DNA from: Cyanobacteriota bacterium
GTDB lineage: Bacteria; Cyanobacteriota; Cyanobacteriia; Phormidesmidales; Phormidesmidaceae
NCBI GenBank assembly: GCA_027483425.1
Contig: JAIXUR010000456.1
Coordinates: 1-27,877, forward strand
Reading direction: 5' to 3'
DNA length: 27,877 bases
Within the stretch, counting starts at the first letter, position 1, and the number at the start of each line of letters is the position of its first letter. Shown one piece after another: positions 1-6,078 of this stretch. Position numbers and translations under genes: made by a program. The notes beneath the pieces are model-generated. The model was not told the DNA's origin, did not search any database, and worked only from the letters and a program-made list of their open reading frames with translations.

Positions 1-393
1 CCCTGTAGTCGCCAACAGGTGCTCACCCAGATGGTCTACAGCTTGTTTGGCCACCAGGCTCGTCCCCTGGTGCCGGGCTGGGTCAATCTGCTAGAGCAAG
101 ATTTGATCCAATCGGTCTCGCCCCACTCGCTGCTCAAGCGGGCCAGCCTCTGCCCCGGCAGCGTAGCGGTACCCCTGCTGGTGTGCGGTGGCCAGGACGA
201 TGCGGTGGTCACCCCCACCCAGATTAGAGGCTGGCAACCCTGGCTCAAACCGGGCGATCGCCTGGCGCTGTGCCCCGGTCGGCACTTCTTTCACGCCAGT
301 CATCCACAGCCGGTAATCAGCCAAATTTTGAGCTTTTGGGGCTCTACTAGCCCTTTACTCATTGCCCCTCAGCATCTAGAACCGGTTCTTTAG
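1..393 (+). CDS. type II thioesterase-like alpha/beta hydrolase, C-terminal part
   Basis: The reading frame is open from base 1, so only about the last 130 residues are present and the nucleophile serine lies outside the window. The visible part fits the C-terminal half of GrsT-type (type II) thioesterases: a strand PLLVCGGQDDAVV with the acid-residue Asp, then a conserved Trp helix (GWQPWL) and a PGRHFFH segment with the catalytic His. Such enzymes free stalled acyl chains from carrier proteins of polyketide or peptide synthases in the cytosol; that role is family knowledge, not shown here. The gene converges on devA, 23 bases away; a short palindrome (404-416) lies between the two stops. 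It could also be a general alpha/beta hydrolase. The neighbouring exporter makes a link to lipid or polyketide synthesis reasonable. Confidence 0.6.
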   Translation, partial: PCSRQQVLTQMVYSLFGHQARPLVPGWVNLLEQDLIQSVSPHSLLKRASLCPGSVAVPLLVCGGQDDAVVTPTQIRGWQPWLKPGDRLALCPGRHFFHASHPQPVISQILSFWGSTSPLLIAPQHLEPVL

Positions 394-416
394 CCTGGCG
401 CGACCCTGGTCCAGGG

Positions 417-1118
417 CTAAACGGCGGCAACCGCAGGTCTTTCGGTCCTGATCAGACGCCCATCTTCCATGTGAATAATACGGTGGGCAATGTCGAGAAT
501 GCGGTTGTCGTGGGTGACCAACAGAATAGTGCAGCGTTGCTCCTGGGCCAGGCGCTGCATGAGCTGTACCACGTCACGGCCCGACTGGCTGTCGAGGGCC
601 GCCGTGGGCTCATCGGCCAGAATCAGCTGAGGCTGGGTGACCAGGGCGCGGGCGATCGCAACCCGCTGCTTTTGCCCACCGGATAAATTCTCGGGGCGAT
701 AGTTAATCCGGTGCCCGAGGCCCACGGCGTCTAGCATCGCTGTGGAGAGTTGGGTGCGTTCGTCGTAGCTCAGGGATGGCCGCAGGCGCAGGGCCATGCG
801 CACATTTTCCTGGGCGGTGAGGCAATCGAGTAAGTTATGGGCTTGAAAAATATAGCCAATGCGGCTGCGCAGGTCTACGAGCTGTCTTTTGGTCGCCCCC
901 AGCAGCTCTTGATCGAGAATGCGAAGACTGCCCTGCTGGGCCGATCGCAGACCGCCCATGAGACTCAGCAGGGTGGTTTTGCCGCTGCCAGAGGGGCCGG
1001 TCAAAATGACAATTTCGCCGGGCTGAATGGCGAGATTAATGTCCAACAGCACCGGCTTGCTGAGCTGGCCCTTACCAAAGGCGTGGTGCAATCCCTGAAT
1101 GTTAACGACCGGTTCCAT
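417..1118 (-). CDS. devA: DevA-type ABC exporter ATP-binding protein
   Basis: ATPase subunit of a DevBCA-type exporter; in heterocyst-formers the prototype exports envelope glycolipids with DevB, DevC and a TolC-like outer membrane protein. Visible motifs are Walker A GPSGSGKTT, signature LSGGQKQR, Walker B LILADEPTAALD and the switch His in LLVTHDNR. About 233 residues, normal for MacB/LolD-like ATPases. An upstream in-frame TTG at 1136 exists, but the ATG at 1118 has GGGAAA about seven bases upstream and gives the usual N-terminus (MEPVVNIQGL), so I prefer it. It is the last gene of devB-devC-devA; the gap to devC holds a palindromic repeat. The true substrate in this organism cannot be read from the sequence. 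Confidence 0.93.
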   Translation of the reverse strand: MEPVVNIQGLHHAFGKGQLSKPVLLDINLAIQPGEIVILTGPSGSGKTTLLSLMGGLRSAQQGSLRILDQELLGATKRQLVDLRSRIGYIFQAHNLLDCLTAQENVRMALRLRPSLSYDERTQLSTAMLDAVGLGHRINYRPENLSGGQKQRVAIARALVTQPQLILADEPTAALDSQSGRDVVQLMQRLAQEQRCTILLVTHDNRILDIAHRIIHMEDGRLIRTERPAVAAV

Positions 1119-1206
1119 AGTGGATTTCCCATTCAAACTTCAACTTCAAACTTCAAGTCCAGCCGGTGACCTTTAGCCGGACGCAGCCTAGTGCCGTGAG
1201 CATTTA

Positions 1207-1275
1207 GTTTTGCAACGTCCGAGATACTCAAATGTTGGGTTACGCTAGCGCTTCACCCAACCTACATTGCAAAAC
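1207..1275. repeat. nested palindromic element in devC-devA spacer
   Basis: The outer arms GTTTTGCAA (1207-1215) and TTGCAAAAC (1267-1275) are perfect inverted repeats. Inside, GTTGGGT (1234-1240) pairs with ACCCAAC (1255-1261) around a loop with ACGCTAGCGCTTC. The inner GTTGGGT...ACCCAACCTACA pattern resembles dispersed palindromes I know from intergenic DNA of many cyanobacteria. It sits inside the operon and could fold in the mRNA between devC and devA. No copy elsewhere in the window was seen. Confidence 0.7.
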
Positions 1276-1290
1276 ATTCAAATCACGCTA

Positions 1291-2463
1291 CTAGAACACG
1301 TCGGCGGGGTCGGCCGCCTGCAGCTTGCGCACCGCGATCGCAGCGGAGAGCACCCCCATCACCAGGGTCATGGAAAACACCTGTAGCCCCACCCCCAGGC
1401 GCATCAGCACCGCTACCCCGGTGAGGTTGCTCAGCAGGCTGTAGAGCCCCAGCGAACAAAGGATGCCAGGCATAAACCCCAGCACCGCCAGAATCACGGC
1501 TTCTTGAAACACCACCAGCAGGAGCTGACCGTCAGAATAGCCAATCGCCTTTAGGGTAGCGTATTCCGACAGGTGGTCGTTGACGTCGGAGTAGAGCACC
1601 TGATAAACAATCACCACCCCCACCACAAACCCCATGATGGTGCCAAAGTCAAAAATAATCCCCGCCGGTTCCTTGGCCCAGTAGCTTTCTTCCAGGGCAA
1701 TCAGTTCGGCTTTACTCAGGGCGCTGATCTCCTCGGGCAGGGTGCGCTCTAGCTCTGCCATCACCGCCGACCCACTGGCGGTGGGGTCGAGCTTGAGTAC
1801 CCCCGCATGGAGCTGGTTGGCCTGCTCTGCCCCAAACAGCCGCAGGTAGTTGACGTCGCTAATCACCACGTGACCGCGCTTAAAAATGTTGCTGCCGAGG
1901 GAAAATGTGCCGCCTACCCACAGCTTGCGGCCCTGCACATCAATCGAGACATCTTGGCCCGCCGCCAGCTGCTCTGGAATCGCCCCCAAGGACGGCAACG
2001 ATTTACGGTCGAACAGCAGGCGATCGCTCTGTTCCAGCACAGAACGCTGATCGGTGATGGCCGGCAAACTCATCACCGGTTGAGCCGGATTCATGGCGAT
2101 CACCGTGACGTTGGTAGTCTTCCCCGTGTCGGGGTTAACCCAACTGGCGCTGTTGTAGTAGAACGGGCGGGCCGTCGCCACCCCCGACACCGCAGCCGCC
2201 CGGTAGAGCTGGGCTTTGTCAAAGGTTTCATTGCCCAAAAACTGAGCCTTCTCATTGACTAAAAACACGTCGCCATCCAGACTGGCGGGCACGTTGGTCG
2301 TGCCGCTAAACATGGCCGATTGAAACCCCAGCTGCATAAAAATCAGAATGTTGGCAAAGGAAATGCCCGACAGGGCCACCAGCAGCCGCACCCGCTGGTG
2401 GGAGAGCTGAGACCAGGCCAGGGGCTTTTCCTGGCGGGGAAGGGGGAACTTGCCAAAAACCAT
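1291..2463 (-). CDS. devC: DevC-type ABC exporter permease
   Basis: Membrane permease of the DevBCA exporter, MacB/FtsX fold. Of 390 residues, one transmembrane helix lies near the N-terminus (about 28-52), followed by a large periplasmic domain (about 55-265) and three C-terminal helices (about 275-297, 312-345 and 355-380). The protein ends DPADVF, as DevC proteins usually do. The start is ATG at 2463, without an obvious Shine-Dalgarno sequence. It lies 104 bases after devB on the same strand. Energy comes from DevA; the periplasmic domain is expected to dock with DevB. Length and topology are normal. Confidence 0.92.
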   Translation of the reverse strand: MVFGKFPLPRQEKPLAWSQLSHQRVRLLVALSGISFANILIFMQLGFQSAMFSGTTNVPASLDGDVFLVNEKAQFLGNETFDKAQLYRAAAVSGVATARPFYYNSASWVNPDTGKTTNVTVIAMNPAQPVMSLPAITDQRSVLEQSDRLLFDRKSLPSLGAIPEQLAAGQDVSIDVQGRKLWVGGTFSLGSNIFKRGHVVISDVNYLRLFGAEQANQLHAGVLKLDPTASGSAVMAELERTLPEEISALSKAELIALEESYWAKEPAGIIFDFGTIMGFVVGVVIVYQVLYSDVNDHLSEYATLKAIGYSDGQLLLVVFQEAVILAVLGFMPGILCSLGLYSLLSNLTGVAVLMRLGVGLQVFSMTLVMGVLSAAIAVRKLQAADPADVF

Positions 2464-2504
2464 GGGTTGCTTCGCTCAATGACATCTGAATCGGGTCGCA
2501 TCGT

Positions 2505-2530
2505 CCCCCTAGGAAGGGGGTTGTTTTTTA
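2505..2530 (+). terminator. terminator-like hairpin facing plus strand, within dev operon
   Basis: CCCCC (2505-2509) and GGGGG (2516-2520) form a 5-bp G:C stem with a six-base loop, followed by TTGTTTTTTA. The T-run is on the plus strand, whereas devB and devC are read from the minus strand. It would therefore stop an antisense transcript rather than the operon. Function is inferred only from shape. Confidence 0.35.
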
Positions 2531-2567
2531 TAGATAGGGAGCCTGATAGGGCACCGCCCGGCACCCC

Positions 2568-3764
2568 CTAATCCGCCCGAATCTTGACCCGCACCTGCAT
2601 GTAGGTCAACCCGGCCACCTGCTGACTATCGGCTGAGTCGAGCTGAATCTTGACCTCCACGACGCGGGCGTTGCTGTCGGCCGCCGGGTCAGAATCCAGC
2701 ACATCGGTTTTGCGAATTTGCAGCCCAATGGCCTCCACCGTGCCCTGGAGGGTATTGGTAAAGCCGCCGTTTTCGCTGGTGATTTCGGCCCGCTGGCCCA
2801 GGGCAATCTTGGGCACGTCGGTTTCATAGACCTCAGCAATGACCACCATTTGGCCCGTCTGACCCAGATCGACAATGCCCTGGTCGGGGTTGACCCGCTC
2901 CCCGACCCGAGTGTTAATGCGCAAAATTTGTCCCGCTACGGGCACCCGCACGTAAAAGTCCTCCAGGTCGGCCCTGGCCCGGTCAACCTGGCTTTGGGCA
3001 TAGGCTAACTCCGCCTGGGCCACCGTGACATCCACCGGGCGGACTTCCCCCAGTTGGGTCAGGGTGGCGGCAGCCGCCTGAATTTGGGCCGTTAGGGTTT
3101 GGCGATCGCCGGTCAGCTGAGCTTCGGCGTCTCGTCCACTGGCCTGGGCGGTCTCCAAGGTTTTGAGGCGGCTGTCGAGCTCGGCGGCGCTGACTGCCCC
3201 TTGATCGTAGAGCTGCTGGTAGCGATCGTAGTCGACCTGGGCTTCGCGCAGGGTGGCCTGGGCGGCATCTAACACCGCCTGATTGCTCAGATCAGCCGCC
3301 CGCAGTTCGGCTTCGAGTTGGCGCAGGGTGGCCCGCTGGGCGGCCTGCTGGCCGGGGGTGGCCGGGGCGGCCTGGGCCTGCCTCAGCTTGGCCTGCTGCA
3401 CCACCCGGTTTTGCTCGGCCTCAGCCACTTCGGCCTGGAGTTTTTCAATGCCCTGGAGGGTGGCAATGATCTGATTGGCCTCGACCCGATCGCCCGCCTG
3501 GACCAAAAGCTGGTTGACCCGACTATCTTGGGCGTTAGCCACCGATAGCTTAATCACCGATGAGGTCGGCTCAATCCGACCTAGGGCAGCGACCGTGGAC
3601 ACCGGAGCCGGGGCAACCGCCGAGACCGCAGGAGCAGAACGGCTGCTATGCGATCGCACAGTGTATACCCCCCACCCCCCTAACAACAGCAGTGTGGCGG
3701 CGGCGGCCAGGCCGTAGGTATTGGTCTTAGTGGCAATAGCTTTAAGGGTCATGCTTCCCAGCAT
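2568..3764 (-). CDS. devB: DevB-type membrane fusion protein
   Basis: Periplasmic adaptor (HlyD/MacA family) linking the DevC/DevA inner-membrane pump to an outer-membrane channel. Of 398 residues, a transmembrane anchor lies at about 16-36. A first half-lipoyl segment follows (VQAGDRVEANQIIATLQG), then a long Ala/Gln/Glu-rich coiled-coil hairpin (about 108-265), the second half-lipoyl segment and a beta-barrel region. ATG at 3764 and a second ATG at 3752 are both possible; neither has a good ribosome binding site. It is the first gene of devB-devC-devA, and a tandem 12-bp repeat lies 37-66 bases upstream. Substrate is unknown; glycolipid export is the family precedent. Confidence 0.92.
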   Translation of the reverse strand: MLGSMTLKAIATKTNTYGLAAAATLLLLGGWGVYTVRSHSSRSAPAVSAVAPAPVSTVAALGRIEPTSSVIKLSVANAQDSRVNQLLVQAGDRVEANQIIATLQGIEKLQAEVAEAEQNRVVQQAKLRQAQAAPATPGQQAAQRATLRQLEAELRAADLSNQAVLDAAQATLREAQVDYDRYQQLYDQGAVSAAELDSRLKTLETAQASGRDAEAQLTGDRQTLTAQIQAAAATLTQLGEVRPVDVTVAQAELAYAQSQVDRARADLEDFYVRVPVAGQILRINTRVGERVNPDQGIVDLGQTGQMVVIAEVYETDVPKIALGQRAEITSENGGFTNTLQGTVEAIGLQIRKTDVLDSDPAADSNARVVEVKIQLDSADSQQVAGLTYMQVRVKIRAD

Positions 3765-3800
3765 CTCTCGGTACGACTACGGACAAAACAGCGACCATCA

Positions 3801-3830
3801 TCACTTAAAAGGCGTCACTTAAAAGGTGAC
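3801..3830. promoter_or_regulatory. tandem repeat and dyad upstream of devB, possible operator
   Basis: TCACTTAAAAGG occurs perfectly at 3801-3812 and 3815-3826, a 14-bp period. The second copy is also part of a dyad GTCAC-N7-GTGAC (3814-3830). It lies between the divergent devB (start 3764) and the 61-residue gene (start 3954). A canonical NtcA site (GTA-N8-TAC), which controls dev operons in heterocyst-formers, was not seen here. Confidence 0.4.
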
Positions 3831-3953
3831 CCTAACATGCCCACTCAACCGTAATCACTACCAGTCTAAACTGCCCTCTCAAATATCCTCTATAGGCTGT
3901 GATTTCCAACCTTTTCTGGGTACGCTAGCTGGGCCTATCTGAGGATACTGAAC

Positions 3954-4139
3954 ATGGTGAAACGAGCGTCTCGCCCCCTCAACGATTCCCAAGCCGACGA
4001 AAAAATTCAGCAGTTTCGTCAAGACCTGAGCCACGAACTAGAGCATGCCATTGAAGGCCATGAATTCAAGATGGTCTACATTGGCATTGCCACCCTAGTT
4101 GTATTTGCCTCGGTGATTTATCTAGCCTGGAGGTTTTAA
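3954..4139 (+). CDS. small C-terminally anchored membrane protein
   Basis: 61 residues with ATG start; GAGGA lies about nine bases upstream and acts as a plausible ribosome binding site. Residues 1-38 are charged and likely helical (DEKIQQFRQDLSHELEHAIEGHEF is split here by description only: acidic and basic residues alternate). Residues about 40-58 form one hydrophobic span ending in WRF, so it should be tail-anchored with the N-terminus in the cytosol. I do not recognise the family. It stands alone, divergent from devB and followed 40 bases later by a strong hairpin terminator, so it appears to be a true short transcription unit. The next gene, on the other strand, also encodes a tail-anchored protein. 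Confidence 0.7.
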   Translation: MVKRASRPLNDSQADEKIQQFRQDLSHELEHAIEGHEFKMVYIGIATLVVFASVIYLAWRF

Positions 4140-4178
4140 AAATCCATTTAGTTAGCCTTCAAATAAGGACTTAAATCT

Positions 4179-4211
4179 GAAAGCCACGAACTCGTTGAGT
4201 TCGTGGCTTTC
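4179..4211. terminator. bidirectional terminator hairpin
   Basis: A perfect 15-bp inverted repeat (4179-4193 with 4197-4211, loop GTT) lies between two convergent genes, the 61-residue gene and the cyclic-nucleotide-binding gene. Stem sequence starts GAAAGCCACGAACTC. T-runs are short on both sides, but stem length and placement support bidirectional termination. Confidence 0.8.
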
Positions 4212-4241
4212 AATCCGTTGAGATTGGCGTGGGCTGATGGT

Positions 4242-4754
4242 TTAGTGCAGATAGATCTGCATGCCAACCACGATCGCGATCAGCAGCACCACAGGAATGG
4301 CGATCGCAGCCATGCCGTTATGGCTGGTCACCACCCGCGCTTCGTGGCTAATCACCGCTGATTTAATGGTCTCGTGCATTTCTTCCCGCAGCTTAGTCAA
4401 TTCGCCATCCAAGCTTTCGGCACTGTAGAGCTGGCGCAGACGATCGAATACATCCCGGGCCAAAATCAAGCTTTTCTCAGGATTTTTAAACACCATATCC
4501 ATAATTTCATCATGGGAGAAAACGACGATTTTGGTTTCCTCACTGGCCTGGGCCGTAGACGATCTGGGGCGACTATCAATCAGTTCGACTTCCCCAAAAA
4601 CCCGGCCAGAGCCGAGGGATTTGGCAACCACTTGCCCCGTTTCTGGATAGGTGTCTAGCAGGTCAATCCGACCCGATTTAATCAGATAAACCTGCTGGCT
4701 TTCGTCCCCTTCCCGATAGATTACATCGCCAGAGGCATAGGTAAGCTTTTCCAT
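4242..4754 (-). CDS. cyclic nucleotide-binding domain protein with C-terminal membrane anchor
   Basis: 170 residues from the chosen ATG at 4754. Residues 1-95 form a Crp-type cyclic nucleotide-binding domain: GDVIYREGD, the phosphate-binding cassette FGEVEL (53-58), and Arg64 in the PRSSTA segment. The Glu and Arg that contact cyclic nucleotide are present. Residues 95-140 are helical and charged, and about 148-169 form a transmembrane tail. There is no DNA-binding domain, so this is a membrane-bound sensor, not a Crp regulator. Longer in-frame starts exist (4799, 4838), but no start has a clear ribosome binding site and 4838 leaves only 39 bases to the divergent ATPase gene. It may work with that ATPase; this is inferred from position. 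Confidence 0.85.
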   Translation of the reverse strand: MEKLTYASGDVIYREGDESQQVYLIKSGRIDLLDTYPETGQVVAKSLGSGRVFGEVELIDSRPRSSTAQASEETKIVVFSHDEIMDMVFKNPEKSLILARDVFDRLRQLYSAESLDGELTKLREEMHETIKSAVISHEARVVTSHNGMAAIAIPVVLLIAIVVGMQIYLH

Positions 4755-4877
4755 AGGTAATTTTAGACAGCGCGTTATTTTCGCGGCTATTGTTCCCATA
4801 CTAGGCCCAGTTCTATCGGCCCCCAGGGGTGCACCCATAGCAGAACCCGTTGTTTATCCGGCAGAGGTCAAAACTCC

Positions 4878-5657
4878 ATGACGCAGGTAATTTCGATCCA
4901 CTCCTTTCGGGGGGGCACTGGCAAATCAAACCTCACGGCTAATATCGCCACCGCGATCGCCAGCCAGGGCAAACGAGTGGCCATTGTCGATACCGATATT
5001 CAATCCCCCGGCATTCACGTGCTGTTTGGTCTAGACGAAGACGACTTCACCCACTCCCTCAACGACTACCTGTGGGACAAGTGCAGCGCCAAAGATGCCG
5101 CCTACGACGTGACCACCCACGTGACCACCGCCAGCGGTAGCCCCGCCCAGATCAGCGGCACGGTATACCTGGTACCCTCTAGCCTCAAGGCCGGAGAAAT
5201 CGCCAAGATCCTGCGAGAAGGCTACGATGTGGGCCTGCTGAACGACGGCTTTCACGATCTCATCGATCAGCTTGACCTCGACTATTTATTCATTGACACC
5301 CACCCTGGCCTCAATGAAGAAACGCTGCTGTCGATCGCCATTTCAGACCGTATGGTGATTATTCTGCGCCCCGATCGCCAAGATTTTCTGGGTACCGCCG
5401 TCACCCTGGAGGTAGCCCAAAAGCTAGACGTACCGGACATTACCCTGCTGGTCAACAAAGCGCCCGACATCTATCCCCGCGAAACGCTAATCGACAGGGT
5501 GCAAACCCAGTATGGGGTGCCCGTGGGCGGCCTATTCTACGAGAATGACGAGATGCTGCAACTGGCCAGCGGTGGTATTTTCTGGCTCCATCACCCCGAC
5601 CACAGCTTTAGTCAAGAGGTGCACACCGTAGCCCAGCTCCTCCTGGGGGCGGAGTAG
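4878..5657 (+). CDS. ParA/MinD-like P-loop ATPase with Arg in place of signature Lys
   Basis: 259 residues of the MinD/ParA/Soj ATPase superfamily, which form ATP sandwich dimers on membranes or DNA to place cell components. Walker A is FRGGTGKSN (10-18), DTDIQSPG is the Walker A' region, and FIDTHPGL is the Walker B region. The usual first Lys of KGGxGK[ST] is Arg11 here. No C-terminal amphipathic membrane-targeting helix like that of MinD is obvious. It is divergent from the membrane-bound cyclic-nucleotide-binding protein and coupled to the winged-helix-like gene four bases after its stop. Chromosome or plasmid partition is unlikely: no ParB gene or parS-like repeats are near. A regulatory or positioning role is inferred. 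Confidence 0.88.
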   Translation: MTQVISIHSFRGGTGKSNLTANIATAIASQGKRVAIVDTDIQSPGIHVLFGLDEDDFTHSLNDYLWDKCSAKDAAYDVTTHVTTASGSPAQISGTVYLVPSSLKAGEIAKILREGYDVGLLNDGFHDLIDQLDLDYLFIDTHPGLNEETLLSIAISDRMVIILRPDRQDFLGTAVTLEVAQKLDVPDITLLVNKAPDIYPRETLIDRVQTQYGVPVGGLFYENDEMLQLASGGIFWLHHPDHSFSQEVHTVAQLLLGAE

Positions 5658-5661
5658 CCCT

Positions 5662-6018
5662 ATGCGCAACCCCGCCCAGGGGGAGTCCAGCCCCCCACCC
5701 CAGCGCCCCCCCAGCGCCGGGCCCAAAACCATGACCGACTTGCTGGCGCTGGCCGACCCCGAACGCAGTCTTCTCAATTGGCTAGTCCGCCAGCGACGAG
5801 CCTCGCTGGCGGACATGATTGCCCATACCCAGGCCGACCCGGCGGCGGTGCAGGCCATGGTAGACGGGCTGATTCGGGATGGATTTCTTATCCCCCTTGA
5901 GGAGGGTGCCAGGGTAGAGGGCACCGGGGTGGAGGATAGCCGTGTGATGTTTAAACCCAACCTGCTATCGCGTAAGCCCCGCACCGTACCCGACCAAATT
6001 TGGAAGGCACTGGATTAA
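5662..6018 (+). CDS. small winged-helix-like protein coupled to ParA-like ATPase
   Basis: 118 residues. The start at ATG 5662 lies four bases after the ATPase stop, with GGAG at 5651-5654 (seven-base spacing), which points to translational coupling; an internal ATG at 5731 is less well placed. Residues 1-23 are a Pro/Ser/Gln-rich linker. Residues about 28-78 look like a winged-helix DNA- or protein-binding fold (LLNWLVRQRRASLADM, then a recognition-helix-like AAVQAMVDGLIRDGFL). The tail (about 90-118) is basic with RKPRTVPDQIW. I do not recognise a named family. It probably acts with the ATPase, as adaptor or DNA-binding partner (inference). Confidence 0.75.
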   Translation: MRNPAQGESSPPPQRPPSAGPKTMTDLLALADPERSLLNWLVRQRRASLADMIAHTQADPAAVQAMVDGLIRDGFLIPLEEGARVEGTGVEDSRVMFKPNLLSRKPRTVPDQIWKALD

Positions 6019-6035
6019 TCTCGACAGGTCAGGGG

Positions 6036-6067
6036 CCTGTAACCCCCTCTGCCCCCCCTGTAACCCC
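6036..6067. repeat. direct 11-bp repeat in convergent spacer
   Basis: CCTGTAACCCC occurs at 6036-6046 and 6057-6067, a 21-bp period, in the 60-base gap between two convergent stop codons. A small AGGGG/CCCCT stem is possible at 6031-6047. It might help termination, but there is no T-run. Confidence 0.45.
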
Positions 6068-6078
6068 TACAGATTCGG

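Noticed and set aside
3765..3953. NtcA site (GTA-N8-TAC) upstream of devB
   Set aside because: Searched by eye. Only GTA-N4-TAC-type spacing was found (near 3771-3780), which does not fit.
4242..4754. Crp-type transcription factor
   Set aside because: The effector domain is followed by a helical linker and membrane tail; there is no helix-turn-helix.
4878..6018. plasmid-type parAB partition system
   Set aside because: The second gene is too short and lacks ParB motifs, and no parS-like palindromes or iterons were seen.
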